Source: Hymenobacter cellulosilyticus (GTDB lineage: Bacteria; Bacteroidota; Bacteroidia; Cytophagales; Hymenobacteraceae). From it: a DNA stretch of 64,000 bases. Position numbers and translations under genes: made by a program. How positions within the stretch are numbered: position 1 is the first letter of the stretch; the number at the start of each line of letters is the position of its first letter. The notes under the pieces were generated by a model. That model had not been told where the DNA came from and did no database searches. It worked only from the letters and a program-made list of their open reading frames with translations. Shown here piece by piece: positions 27,005-36,131 of this stretch. The stretch spans positions 3,958,501-4,022,500 of the forward strand of contig NZ_CP095046.1 in NCBI RefSeq assembly GCF_022919215.1, given 5' to 3'.

Positions 27005-28108
27005 ATGAAGAAAGTTCTTTTCATTGACCGCGACGGTACCATCCTGATTGAGCCCCCAACGGATTTTCAGGTCGACGCCCTCACCCGGGAAAAATTTCAG
27101 TTTGTACCGGGCGCCATCACCGGCCTCGCGCGCATTGCCCGGGAGCTCGACTTCGAGTTGGTGCTGGTCAGCAACCAGGACGGACTGGGTACGGCAAGCT
27201 TTCCCGAGGAAACGTTCTGGCCCGCTCACACCATGATGCTCGACGTGCTGCGCTCGGAAGGAGTGGAGTTCGTGCGCGAGCATATCGACCGGAGCTTTCC
27301 CCACGACAACCTGCCCACCCGCAAGCCCGGTATCGGCATGCTGCAGCAGTACCTGGCGCCCGGGGCCTATGACCTTCAACACTCCTTTGTTATCGGTGAC
27401 CGGCTTACCGACGTGGAGCTGGCCCAGAACCTGGGCTGCCAGTCCATCCTGATTCGGCAGGAAGCCGACGAGCGCGCCGCCTTGTCAACGACCAGCTGGG
27501 AGGCCATCTACCAGTTTCTGCGTTTGCCGGCTCGCACGGCCGTGGTGCAGCGCGACACAAACGAAACCAAGATTCGCATCGAGCTCAACCTCGATGGAGC
27601 CGGCCGCCCCGACATGCACACGGGCCTAGGCTTTTTCGACCACATGCTCGACCAGCTCAGCAAGCACTCGGGCGTGGACATGAAAATCCAGGTGCAGGGC
27701 GACCTGCACATTGACGAGCACCACACCATTGAAGACACGGCCATTGCCCTGGGCGAAGCCTTCCACCAGGCCCTGGGCGACAAGCGCGGCCTGGCCCGCT
27801 ATGGTTTCCTGCTTCCCATGGACGACGTGCTAGCCCAGGCCGCCATCGACTTTTCGGGCCGGCCCTGGATAGTATGGGACGCCGAGTTTAAGCGGGAGCG
27901 GGTAGGGGACATGCCCTGCGAAATGTTCTACCATTTCTTCAAAAGCTTTTCTGACGCGGCCCGCTGCAACCTCAACATTAAATGTGAGGGCCAAAACGAG
28001 CACCATAAAATTGAAGCCATCTTCAAGGCTGTTGCCAAGTCCATTAAGATGGCGCTGGTGCGGGACGCAAGCAAAATGGAAATTCCCAGCACGAAAGGGG
28101 TGCTGTAA
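27005..28108 (+). CDS. hisB: Bifunctional histidinol-phosphatase / imidazoleglycerol-phosphate dehydratase
   Basis: 367 residues. The N-terminal HAD phosphatase has the nucleophile motif [11 protein letters not shown] at residues 8-18, VSNQDGLG, and [13 protein letters not shown]. The C-terminal dehydratase (about 178-367) has [19 protein letters not shown] and [16 protein letters not shown], the paired His clusters binding manganese. The fusion is typical of Bacteroidota and gammaproteobacteria. It is 68 bases after the Thg1-like gene and is followed by a perfect palindrome at 28112. Confidence 0.97.
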   Translation: MKKVLFIDRDGTILIEPPTDFQVDALTREKFQFVPGAITGLARIARELDFELVLVSNQDGLGTASFPEETFWPAHTMMLDVLRSEGVEFVREHIDRSFPHDNLPTRKPGIGMLQQYLAPGAYDLQHSFVIGDRLTDVELAQNLGCQSILIRQEADERAALSTTSWEAIYQFLRLPARTAVVQRDTNETKIRIELNLDGAGRPDMHTGLGFFDHMLDQLSKHSGVDMKIQVQGDLHIDEHHTIEDTAIALGEAFHQALGDKRGLARYGFLLPMDDVLAQAAIDFSGRPWIVWDAEFKRERVGDMPCEMFYHFFKSFSDAARCNLNIKCEGQNEHHKIEAIFKAVAKSIKMALVRDASKMEIPSTKGVL

Positions 28109-28111
28109 AGT

Positions 28112-28143
28112 CCTTATCCAAATGTTTTAACATTTGGATAAGG
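28112..28143. repeat. Perfect 32-base palindrome between hisB and hisH
   Basis: CCTTATCCAAATGTT (28112-28126), TT, AACATTTGGATAAGG (28129-28143). No T-run follows, so it is not a standard terminator. Downstream, CTGCCTT (28155-28161) could pair with AAGGCAG (28202-28208). It may be an mRNA processing or stability hairpin, a weak terminator, or an operator. AT-rich relative to its surroundings. Confidence 0.8.
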
Positions 28144-28255
28144 GTGGATTCTCTGCCTTGTTATTATATGTTTAAGTTCAGAGGGAGAGGAATCTGAGTG
28201 AAAGGCAGGCAGCCTCTCAGTATTCACAAATGAGTAAACAAATGGACATACTCAA

Positions 28256-28843
28256 ATGGAAATAGCGGTAATAGATTACAAGGGTGGCAACGTGCAGTCC
28301 GTGCTCTTTGCCCTGGAGCGCCTGGGGGTGCGGGCCACGCTCACGGCCGACCCCGAGCAGATCCGGAACGCTGATAAGATCCTGTTTCCCGGAGAAGGCG
28401 AAGCGGCCTCCGCCATGCGGGAGCTCCGGGCCCAGGGCCTCGATCAGGTTCTGCCCACGCTCACGCAGCCCTTTTTGGGGATCTGTCTGGGCATGCAGCT
28501 GCTGGGCACCCATAGCGAGGAGAACGATGCCACCATGCTGGGGATTCTGCCCTATGAGGTAAAGCGCTTCCCGGCCGCGCCCGAGTACAAGGTGCCCCAC
28601 ATGGGCTGGAACAATCTGCAGCGGCTGCGCAGCCCTTTGTTCGACGGGCTGCGGGAGCAGGACTTCGTTTATTTCGTGCACAGCTACTACGCTCCCGTGG
28701 GCGACTACACCATTGCCGAGGCCACGTATCCCACGCCCTTTAGTGCCGCCGTGCAGCACCACAACTTCTACGCGGTGCAGTTCCACACCGAGAAAAGCGG
28801 GCCGGTGGGTACGCGCATCCTCGAAAACTTTCTCAAGCTTTAA
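28256..28843 (+). CDS. hisH: Imidazole glycerol phosphate synthase, glutaminase subunit
   Basis: 195 residues, class I glutamine amidotransferase. The nucleophile Cys lies in LGICLGMQLLG and the His-Glu pair in VQFHTEKSGPVG. It supplies ammonia to HisF. The gene is 147 bases after hisB and 3 bases before hisA. Confidence 0.97.
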   Translation: MEIAVIDYKGGNVQSVLFALERLGVRATLTADPEQIRNADKILFPGEGEAASAMRELRAQGLDQVLPTLTQPFLGICLGMQLLGTHSEENDATMLGILPYEVKRFPAAPEYKVPHMGWNNLQRLRSPLFDGLREQDFVYFVHSYYAPVGDYTIAEATYPTPFSAAVQHHNFYAVQFHTEKSGPVGTRILENFLKL

Positions 28844-28846
28844 CTC

Positions 28847-29563
28847 ATGGAGATAATACCCGCAATTGACCTGATTGGTGGCCAGTGCGTGCGTCTGACC
28901 GAAGGCGACTTTGCCCAGCAGACCACCTACGATGCCGACCCCTTGGCCGTGGCTCAGCGCTTTGAAGCGGCCGGCGTCAAGCGTCTGCACCTGGTGGATC
29001 TGGATGGGGCCCGGGCCCGGCAGCCGGTCAATCTGCCCGTGCTGGAGCGCATTGCCCGCCACACCAGCCTGGTCATCGACTTTGGGGGCGGCCTGCAGAG
29101 TGAAGAGGCCGTGCGCCAGGCCTTCGCGGCCGGGGCCGCCCAGATTACCGCCGGCAGCATTGCCGTGCGCGAGCCTGCTACGGTGCGGCAGTGGCTGCAG
29201 GAGTTTGGCGCCGACCGGATTCTGCTGGGGGCTGACTTTCGGGACAACCATATTTCCATCAATGCCTGGGCCGAGCAGTCGGAGCGGACGGTGGCCGAGT
29301 TTATCGGGGGCTACCTTGCCGACGGGGCCACGACCTTCGTGTGTACCGACGTCAGCAAGGACGGCAAGCTGCAGGGACCTTCGGTGGCTACTTACCGCAC
29401 ACTGCGAGCCCAGCTGCCCACGGCCCGGCTGGTGGCCAGTGGGGGCGTTACCACGATGGCCGACGTGGAAGTGTTGGCCGAGGTGGGCATGCACGGGGCC
29501 ATTATCGGCAAAGCCATATACGAAGGCACCATCACCCTGCAGCAGCTGCAGAAGTTTCTTTAG
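28847..29563 (+). CDS. hisA: ProFAR isomerase
   Basis: 238 residues, TIM barrel. Motifs: [14 protein letters not shown] with the catalytic Asp, DYDADPL-like [24 protein letters not shown]-like [26 protein letters not shown] with the second Asp, and [10 protein letters not shown]. Converts ProFAR to PRFAR. Intact, 8 bases before hisF. Confidence 0.97.
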   Translation: MEIIPAIDLIGGQCVRLTEGDFAQQTTYDADPLAVAQRFEAAGVKRLHLVDLDGARARQPVNLPVLERIARHTSLVIDFGGGLQSEEAVRQAFAAGAAQITAGSIAVREPATVRQWLQEFGADRILLGADFRDNHISINAWAEQSERTVAEFIGGYLADGATTFVCTDVSKDGKLQGPSVATYRTLRAQLPTARLVASGGVTTMADVEVLAEVGMHGAIIGKAIYEGTITLQQLQKFL

Positions 29564-29571
29564 CCCATCCT

Positions 29572-30329
29572 ATGCTGACCAAACGAATTATTCCCTGTCT
29601 CGACGTCAAGGACGGCCGTACCGTTAAGGGAGTCCGCTTCGAGGGCCTGCGCGACGCCGGCGACCCGGTGGCCCTGGCGGCCCGCTACGCCCTGGAGGGG
29701 CTGATGAGCTGGTGTTTCTCGACATTACAGCCACGAACCAGAAACGGGCCACCCTTATTCATTTGGTGCGCGACGTGGCCCGGGAGCTGGATATACCCTT
29801 CACTGTGGGGGGCGGTATCGGCACGGTGGCCGATGTAGAGGCTTTGCTGCTCAACGGAGCCGATAAAGTCAGCATCAACTCGGCGGCCCTGCACCGCCCT
29901 GAGCTGATTGATGAGCTGGCCCGCCGCTTCGGCAGCCAGTGCATCGTGGTGGCCGCCGATGCCCGCTATACTGCGGAGGCCGGCTGGCAGATCTACACCC
30001 GGGCCGGTACTCATAACACCGAGCGGGATGCCGTAGCCTGGTGCCGGGAAGCTGCCGACCGAGGCGCCGGCGAGCTGCTGCTGACTTCCATGAGCAACGA
30101 CGGCACCAAGGATGGCTTTGCCCTGGACATCACCGGGGCCGTAGCCCGGGCCGTGTCGGTACCGGTAGTGGCTTCGGGCGGGGCCGGGAGCATGGAGCAC
30201 TTCACGCAGGTATTTCAGCAGGCCCACGCCCACGCCGGGCTGGCCGCCAGCATTTTTCACTTCGGGGAAATCGGCATCCGGGAGCTCAAGGAGCATCTGC
30301 AGGCCGAAGGCATTCCCATGCGGCTGTAA
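29572..30329 (+). CDS. hisF: Imidazole glycerol phosphate synthase cyclase subunit, one frameshift
   Basis: TIM barrel, 252 residues once corrected. Start [20 protein letters not shown] carries the catalytic Asp. After the break the frame resumes with [40 protein letters not shown] and [14 protein letters not shown] with the second Asp. One G is missing in the run at 29697-29700 ([11 protein letters not shown] expected). Since the operon cannot make histidine without HisF, this strongly suggests a sequence error. Confidence 0.95.
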
Positions 30330-30409
30330 TCCGAGAGGAGTGAAGCCTCGCCTTGCCTGCGGCCTCGTCGGCTGCTATTTACTTACCACGACCTCAACGC
30401 CGTCAACGA

Positions 30410-31054
30410 ATGGAACTCGACTTTAAGAAAATGCCCGACGGGCTTATTCCCGCCGTAGTGCAGGACTCTGCTACCGGGCAGGTGCTCATGCTGGGCTATG
30501 TGAATGAGGAAGCCTGGGAAAAGACCCGTACCGAAAGCCGGGTCACGTTTTTCTCCCGCTCCAAAAACCGCCTCTGGACCAAGGGCGAAACCTCGGGCAA
30601 CTTCCTGCGCGTGGTGAGCCTGCATCCCGACTGCGACCAGGACGCGGTGCTGATCCGGGCTATTCCCGACGGGCCCACCTGCCACCGGGGTACCGTTAGC
30701 TGCTTCGAGCAGCCCGAGCAGACGGCCCTGCCCACGGCGCCGGTCGGGTTTCTGGCCGAGCTGGAGCGCCTGGTGCAGCGCCGCTACCAGCATCCCGAGG
30801 AAGACCCGAAGTCCTATACCGCGTCGCTTTTTGCCAAGGGCATGTCCAAAATAGCCCAGAAAGTGGGAGAGGAGGCCGTCGAAACCGTCATCGATGCCGT
30901 AGCCGGCAACCGCGCCGGGCTCAGCGGCGAAGCCGCCGATCTGCTCTACCACCTGCTGGTGCTGCTCACCGCCTCCGGGTTGAGCCTGGAAGACGTGGTG
31001 GCTGTGCTGCGCCAGCGGCACTCCACCATTTCGGCCGGCACCCGCCGGGAGTAG
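30410..31054 (+). CDS. hisI: Phosphoribosyl-AMP cyclohydrolase / phosphoribosyl-ATP pyrophosphatase
   Basis: 214 residues; often named hisIE. The start MELDFKKMPDGLIPAVVQD at 30410 fits the family. HisI domain motifs: MLGYVNEEAWEKT, FFSRSKNRLWTKGETSG, LHPDCDQDAVLI and the zinc site CHRG...SCF. The HisE domain from about residue 115 has EEDPKSYTASLFAKG, KVGEEAVETVIDAV and EAADLLYHLLVLL. Last his gene, followed by a strong terminator. Confidence 0.96.
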   Translation: MELDFKKMPDGLIPAVVQDSATGQVLMLGYVNEEAWEKTRTESRVTFFSRSKNRLWTKGETSGNFLRVVSLHPDCDQDAVLIRAIPDGPTCHRGTVSCFEQPEQTALPTAPVGFLAELERLVQRRYQHPEEDPKSYTASLFAKGMSKIAQKVGEEAVETVIDAVAGNRAGLSGEAADLLYHLLVLLTASGLSLEDVVAVLRQRHSTISAGTRRE

Positions 31055-31098
31055 TTCTAGCGTCAGGGAGCTGGACCAATCCGCTGATTAACCGGTAG

Positions 31099-31132
31099 CC
31101 GCCGTGGGGAAGTAACCCCACGGCGGTTTTTT
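31099..31132 (+). terminator. Terminator of the his operon
   Basis: An 11-bp perfect stem CCGCCGTGGGG / CCCCACGGCGG with a 6-base loop, followed by TTTTTT. Confidence 0.95.
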
Positions 31133-31137
31133 GTTGC

Positions 31138-31144
31138 TACTTTG
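31138..31144 (+). promoter_or_regulatory. Possible -7 box TACTTTG for the glycosyltransferase gene
   Basis: One base short of TAnnTTTG, directly after the his terminator and 20 bases before the ATG. Confidence 0.3.
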
Positions 31145-31164
31145 TGCCTCCTTGCTGCTTGCTT

Positions 31165-31934
31165 ATGTCTGAGACTCCCGCTGCCTACCTGTCTGCCCAA
31201 ACCTTGACCGTGCTGGTTCCCGTCTTCAATGAGGAAGAAAGCCTGCTGCAATTTGTGGTGGAGATGAACAAGTTTCTGGTCCAAACCCCCCTGCCTACGA
31301 CCGTTCTTTTCATTAACGATGGCAGCACGGATGGCTCTTTGGAACTCTTGCGCAGCATCTGTGGGGACGACCGGCGCTACGAGTTTATTTCCCTGGCCCA
31401 TAACCAGGGCCTGAGCACGGCCATCAAGGCCGGCATCGACCACTGCCGCAGTACCCTGGTGGGGTATATCGATTCCGATATTCAAACCACCCCGCTCGAC
31501 TTTCTGAAGTTTCTCGAGTTTTTTCCCGAGTATGATATGGTCAACGGTATCCGGGCCAAGCGGCAGGATACTATGGTCAAGAAGCTCTCTTCGAAGCTGG
31601 CCAACACCGTGCGCCGGACCTTGATTAACGACGGCATCCAGGATACGGGCTGCCCCTTGAAGATTCTCAAGATAGAGTACGCCCGTCGGCTGCCGCTTTT
31701 TCACGGTATGCACCGCTTCCTGGGCGCCTTGGTGCAGCTGCAGGGGGCAGGGTCAAGCAGCTGCCCGTGCAGCATTTCCCGCGCTTTGCCGGCACGGCCA
31801 AGTATACGCTCTGGAACCGGGCGTGGAAGCCCCTGGTCGACACCTTTGGGTTCCGCTGGATCCGCAGCCGCTGGAAGAACTACGAAATCGGGGAGGCCTT
31901 GCGGGCCGAATCCCGCCCGGCTGATGCTCAGTAA
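31165..31934 (+). CDS. Family 2 glycosyltransferase, one frameshift
   Basis: 256 residues after correction. GT-A fold motifs: TVLVPVFNEEESLLQF, LFINDGSTDGSLELL, LAHNQGLSTAIKAGI and GYIDSDIQTTPLDFL (the metal-binding DxD-like DSD). No C-terminal membrane helices, unlike ArnC/DpmA-type enzymes, although the C-terminal WNRAWKPLVDTFGFRW may associate with membrane. One G is missing in the run 31743-31747. It probably transfers a sugar to a lipid carrier, given the neighbouring lipid-A N-domain protein; the donor is unknown. Confidence 0.85.
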
Positions 31935-31946
31935 TCGGGCGCTCGT

Positions 31947-32577
31947 ATGAGTACGCAAACCCTGGCGCTGGTTATTGGCCTGGTGTCGCAGCTGTTGTTT
32001 TCCAGCCGTATTGTGCTGCAGTGGGTGCAGAGTGAGCGGGCCCGCCGGGTGCTGGTGCCCACGCTTTTCTGGAAAGTAAGTCTGCTGTCCTCGTTTCTGA
32101 TGATTCTCTACGGCTTGCTGCGCCACGACCCGGTTATTGTCGGCGCGCAGCTGTTGAGCTACGGTATTTACATCCGCAACCTGCAGCTGCTGGGGAGTGG
32201 CTGCAACTAAGCCGCTGGTTTCGGGGGGCAGCGTATGGCTTCCCTTTGGCCTTGCTCGTCTGGTTGCTCAGCGGTACGTATCATCTTAGTCTGGCCAAGC
32301 TCCTGCACCCGGATATTCCCGGGGGTGGTTGGTGCTGGGAGCAGTAGGGCAGACCGTGTTCCTGCTGCGGTTTGTGTACCAGTGGCTGTATTCCGAGCGG
32401 CAAGGGACGTCGGTGCTGCCGTTGGGTTTTTGGGTGGTCAGCCTGGCGGGCTCCCTGCTCATCCTTGGCTACGCCGTGCTCCGCCTTGATTATGTACTCC
32501 TCTTAGGGAATGCATTCGGTACGGTGGTCTACGCCCGCAATATTCTGTTGCTGCGGCGGGAGCAGCAGGCCGCCTAA
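31947..32577 (+). CDS. Membrane protein with two lipid-A N-terminal (LAB_N) domains, two frameshifts
   Basis: 210 residues after correction. Two similar halves, QLLFSSRIVLQWVQSERA...TLFWKVSL and QTVFLLRFVYQWLYSERQ...LGFWVVSL, are each followed by two hydrophobic helices: an internal duplication of the LAB_N domain found at the front of some lipid-A disaccharide synthases. Bases are missing in the G runs 32192-32195 and 32321-32325. The gene is 12 bases after the glycosyltransferase and is likely its membrane partner in glycolipid or undecaprenyl-linked sugar handling. Function not proven for the family. Confidence 0.75.
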
Positions 32578-32588
32578 GACTCCCCTGT

Positions 32589-32632
32589 CCTACTAGTCCA
32601 GCCGGAGTGAGTGTTCCGGTTGAACTAGTAGG
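32589..32632 (+). terminator. Imperfect long hairpin after the LAB_N gene
   Basis: CCTACTAGT (32589-32597) pairs with ACTAGTAGG (32624-32632) and CCGGA with TCCGG inside. Only TTTAAT follows, so termination would be weak. Confidence 0.55.
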
Positions 32633-32772
32633 TTTAATAGCCGCTTGATATATAATGCGGGGCATGCAGGCTGTTGTTGGAGTCAAGTTTCTCCAATACT
32701 CTAGTTAACATAAAAATTAAACAGAGTTGATTTTGCCGTTTACGAGTAGCAGGAGCAGAGCCCGCCAATGTA

Positions 32773-33794
32773 TCAGCGTCCTAACTGCTTTCGTACTTTC
32801 TCCAGCAGTATGCTTACAATTTGCAGGTCATCGACGTCCTGAATGTTTAGCTGAGTGTCTATTCCAGGGCCGTTGATGCGGATAAAGTAACCTTCTGTTC
32901 CCCAATTGAGGAATTAGAACCAGCCGTAGTCCCCGTTACTGCCGGTGAGCGTTCCGCTTCACGCCCTGGTTGGGGCGTCTCAGCTACTGCGGGTGCCTCT
33001 GCTGCCGCAGTAGTTGTTGGTAGGTTCGGTGTAAATACTGCCTGCGGCCCCGCGTATGCTTCCGTTGGATAGGAAGAGTCTGTTGGATGCTGTTCCTCGT
33101 CCATATCCTCCGTGTCGAGCCCAAACAAACTGGATACGGCATCCTGAGTACGTGCCGGGGCTGGGGGTGGTACAAAGGTCCCTGTAGGCTTAATACTATT
33201 CGCCGAAACTGTAGAAGCAGGTGCTTCAGCTGATGGGCTAGCAGTAGTAGGGGCCCGGAATAGATTTTGGGGCAGCTCAGTACTGGCTAGCTCCCGTCGT
33301 GGCGTTTGCTGGGCGGCCAGTTGGTCTATATCCGCTACCACGTTGCGCTCATCCATTACGCCAACCATGCGGGCTCCATCCACGAACGCCTTGGCCACCA
33401 CCTGGGCATTGATTTCCTCGACGCCAAACTCGCGGATCAGCATCACGTCAAACATGTGTACCGGCAGCTCACGGTTGCGAAATTTCCGGCAGATCTGGGT
33501 AAACAGAGGGGGATGCAGGAATGCTTCCCGATGAAACACTTTTTCCTCCTGTTTATCATAGGCGTGCTTAATGCGCCTAAACAGATTTGTAGTGGTCAGC
33601 AATTCCCGCTTACTGGTGACCAGACCAAACTTAACGGCTGAGCCAATAATAGCTTTGAAAGAGCCACTAACCTTTCTATTGAGCTTACGGGCACATGTTT
33701 CGATGGCACATTTACCTCCCGTGTCATCTACTACTTCAGCAATTTCCCAAGCACTCATGTAACTAGTGCGTGGGTAGTCAATAGTCTTGGGCAT
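32773..33794 (-). CDS. Unknown protein with winged-helix-like N-half, one frameshift
   Basis: 340 residues if one base is added at 32891-32892 (minus-strand GG). Without it the frame ends at 32859. The N-terminal 150 residues look like two helix-turn-helix or winged-helix units: SAWEIAEVVDDTGGKCAIETCARKLN... and FTQICRKFRNRELPVHMFDVML. A Pro/Ala/Thr-rich unstructured linker (about 165-295) follows. The restored C-terminus reads GYFIRINGPGIDTQLNIQDVDDL followed by a helix. I do not recognise the family. Codon use is less GC-rich than the neighbours and it borders a gene-less AT-rich stretch, which could indicate acquired DNA. Confidence 0.65.
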
Positions 33795-34769
33795 AAAAGA
33801 GAGTGAGTTGTGTGGTAAGAATATACAAGTATAAAGAATGCGAGTATTTAAAAGTAGTACATAGTATAAAATAGTATATAAAATTATTACTTTTTTATAC
33901 TATTTATTACTTTATAAAGCTAAACTTCTATTATTACTATCATTTCCTCATCAATAAGATATACAACTTAAGTATAACAGTATAAAAATACCACTCATAT
34001 GTAAGGGGCGGACAGGGACGATAGGGGAGCTACATCTTGGTTCTTGGGCCTTAATGAGACCTCTGGTGATATTTAAAGTTAGGGATGGCCCTAGAGCAAC
34101 TCAAATAATAAGATGACTTATAAAGCCGAGAAAACAGCAGGAGAGAAGCTTACCGCGGATTCTATTGATAGGTTCGGAGGCCAGCGATTCTATCAAACTC
34201 CAAGATTTGAGAACAGAACACATAACTGTAACAGGCGAAGGCACGCCAAGCTCAGATATTCTAGTTTTAGCCGCTAACCCTGGTGGCTTGAACTAACTAG
34301 TAGCCGTAACATAAGCACCCGCAGCTTCGGAGGAAAGCGTCATAACCGTCACGTCGGGTCTCGTTCTGACGTAGAACAGCGCAATCAGCCCAGTAATTTT
34401 TCTTGACGGACCTACTATTAAACCTGTACCTAGGCTCACCGTCTATTTAGCCTTAACTGCAAGCATGTAAATTCAGATCTGGGCGCTGGGGCTCCAGTAA
34501 ACTTGCAAGGTTAGCTTGTCAGTCCAACAGATGCGGCGTAGAAGTCTGGGCCATGATACAAACGCGCAGCTAGCTAGTTATAGAGCGCGCTCTGAACCCA
34601 GCGTGCCGTACCCAGCACTGGCCGTTTATTCTGAATGATACTGACTGCTCCACATTGCTTCTATGCTACAACTGCGTTACTTAAGTTAAAAGGAAACTAC
34701 CCAATATAAGCCTCCCAAAACAAAAACCATCTTTGTCTTATAATTTATATTATGTTAAGTAGAGTTTTC
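33795..34769. other. Gene-less AT-rich region of about 1 kb
   Basis: No frame of useful length on either strand. 33820-33990 is very AT-rich with repeated AGTATAAAA / TATACTATTTATTAC units. 34000-34700 has moderate GC with stops in all frames. One short stretch (34223-34291) reads ITVTGEGTPSSDILVLAANPGG in one frame and then stops, as in a decayed beta-rich exported protein. I see no tRNA, transposase remnant or CRISPR. It could be a degraded gene, a non-coding transcript or regulatory DNA. Confidence 0.5.
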
Positions 34770-34804
34770 AAAAATACACCCGGCCTACTGCCGGGTGTAT
34801 TTTT
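34770..34804. terminator. Strong bidirectional terminator
   Basis: A 15-bp perfect stem (34770-34784 with 34790-34804), 5-base loop, with an A tract before and a T tract after. On the minus strand it ends the gyrA-TPR operon. Confidence 0.93.
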
Positions 34805-34818
34805 ATCCCCTGCTATCC

Positions 34819-35961
34819 TTACTTCTTCAAGGATTCCAGACGGGTGTTCATTTTCTCTGCATCAGCCGTCCGACCCAGTCGCACATATACTTTCTGCAGC
34901 GAAGTGATTACGGCCCGGTCGTTAGGCTGCAACTGCAGCGCCTTCTCGAAGTAAGGCAACGAATCCTGGAAGTACTTCTTTCCGTCGGCTTCAAACTTCT
35001 TGCCCGACTTCTGGTACGTGGCCAGATCCATCTTGCTGGCTTTTGTAAACAGATCAGCCGCTTTGTTGTAGTTGTACACGCCCAGGTTGAACTGCGCATC
35101 GAAGTTGTTGGGATCAACTTCTACCGCCTTCTTATACGCGGCAGATGCTTTCTCCGATTGCTTGCTCTGATCGTAAAGTGAACCCAGTACTGCGTACAGG
35201 TTGCCGTTGGTTGGATCCGCGGCAATGGCTTTCTCTACTTTGCCAATAGCTTCGGCACCCCGGCCCGAGCTCAGGTACATGTTCAGTTCTTCGAGCATGA
35301 ACGCCTTGTTGTTCGGGTACGCAGCCAGCGCCTGCTGAACTATCTTTTGGGCTTCCGCATCGTTTTTCTCCTGCCGAGCAATTTGCAGCATCCGGCCGTA
35401 CACGGCGGGCGACTTATAATTCATCGCCAGCAGCTTGCCGTAGGTGTCTTTGGCCGTGGCAAAATCCTGCTTGGCCTCGGCTGCGTAGGCTGCGTACAGG
35501 AAAGCCGTCGTATCCTGCGGACGGATCTGCTGGGCCATCCGGTACGATTCCAGGGCTGCGTCGTAGTTTTTAGCATTGTAGCCCTCTACGCCAGCATTTA
35601 GTGCCAGGCCATACAGGTTATCGAGCTTGGCGACGGCCAGCTTGCCGAATTCGCCGGTTTTGCCGTCGAGCTCCACGGCTTTCGTGTATGATTCAAAGGC
35701 TACCTTGGTGCCTTCGCCGGGCTTCAGGTTTTTGCCGAAAATCGGGTTGGCGGTGAGCTGCTCGTAGATTTCACCCCGGGTGTACCAGGTTTTAGCTTTG
35801 CCCGAAGTTTTCTCGTTCACAATGGCCTTGTCAATATCGGCCTGCGCCTTATCGAGCAAGCCGCTGCGCTGGTTTAGAATAGCGTTGGTTACGGCCGAGT
35901 TTTGCGCCGAAGCCGTGTGCAGCGCCGCTGCGGCTACAAGCGTCAGAAAAATCTTCTTCAT
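34819..35961 (-). CDS. Secreted TPR protein downstream of gyrA (380 aa)
   Basis: Signal peptide MKKIFLTLVAAAALHTASAQ, then a solenoid of TPR helices (AKTWYTRGEIYEQLT, YDAALESYRMAQQIRPQDT, AYKKAVEVDPNNFDAQFNLGVYNY). The C-terminal unit contains YFEKALQLQPNDRAVI. Codon use is less GC-biased toward third-position C than the large TPR gene at 500. It lies 170 bases downstream of gyrA with a hairpin between them, so it may have some own expression. Role: periplasmic or outer-membrane scaffold, partner unknown. Confidence 0.88.
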   Translation of the reverse strand: MKKIFLTLVAAAALHTASAQNSAVTNAILNQRSGLLDKAQADIDKAIVNEKTSGKAKTWYTRGEIYEQLTANPIFGKNLKPGEGTKVAFESYTKAVELDGKTGEFGKLAVAKLDNLYGLALNAGVEGYNAKNYDAALESYRMAQQIRPQDTTAFLYAAYAAEAKQDFATAKDTYGKLLAMNYKSPAVYGRMLQIARQEKNDAEAQKIVQQALAAYPNNKAFMLEELNMYLSSGRGAEAIGKVEKAIAADPTNGNLYAVLGSLYDQSKQSEKASAAYKKAVEVDPNNFDAQFNLGVYNYNKAADLFTKASKMDLATYQKSGKKFEADGKKYFQDSLPYFEKALQLQPNDRAVITSLQKVYVRLGRTADAEKMNTRLESLKK

Positions 35962-36056
35962 GGTTTTTGCCGAAGAATAATGGTGGATGAGTGGAAGGAA
36001 TTAGGAAAGAAACCACCGGCCTGAACACTTGGTTCAGCTTCCCGGCGGGGTAAGAA

Positions 36057-36124
36057 AAAAGGCTTGAATACTATCAGGTCGGCTATTCAAAACGAATACC
36101 GTGCCCGAAAGTACTCAAGCCTTT
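36057..36124 (-). terminator. Long-stem hairpin after gyrA
   Basis: On the minus strand AAAAGGCTTGAGTACT and AGTATTCAAGCCTTTT are complementary with one or two mismatches around a loop of about 37 bases, followed by TT. It probably reduces gyrA transcript readthrough into the TPR gene. Confidence 0.65.
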
Positions 36125-36131
36125 TGGAATC

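Noticed and set aside
28217..29494. Long minus-strand frame over hisH and hisA
   Set aside because: Covers two certain genes on the other strand and has no motif.
33795..34769. tRNA, small RNA of known family or insertion-sequence remnant
   Set aside because: No cloverleaf, no terminal inverted repeats and no transposase motif could be recognised by eye.
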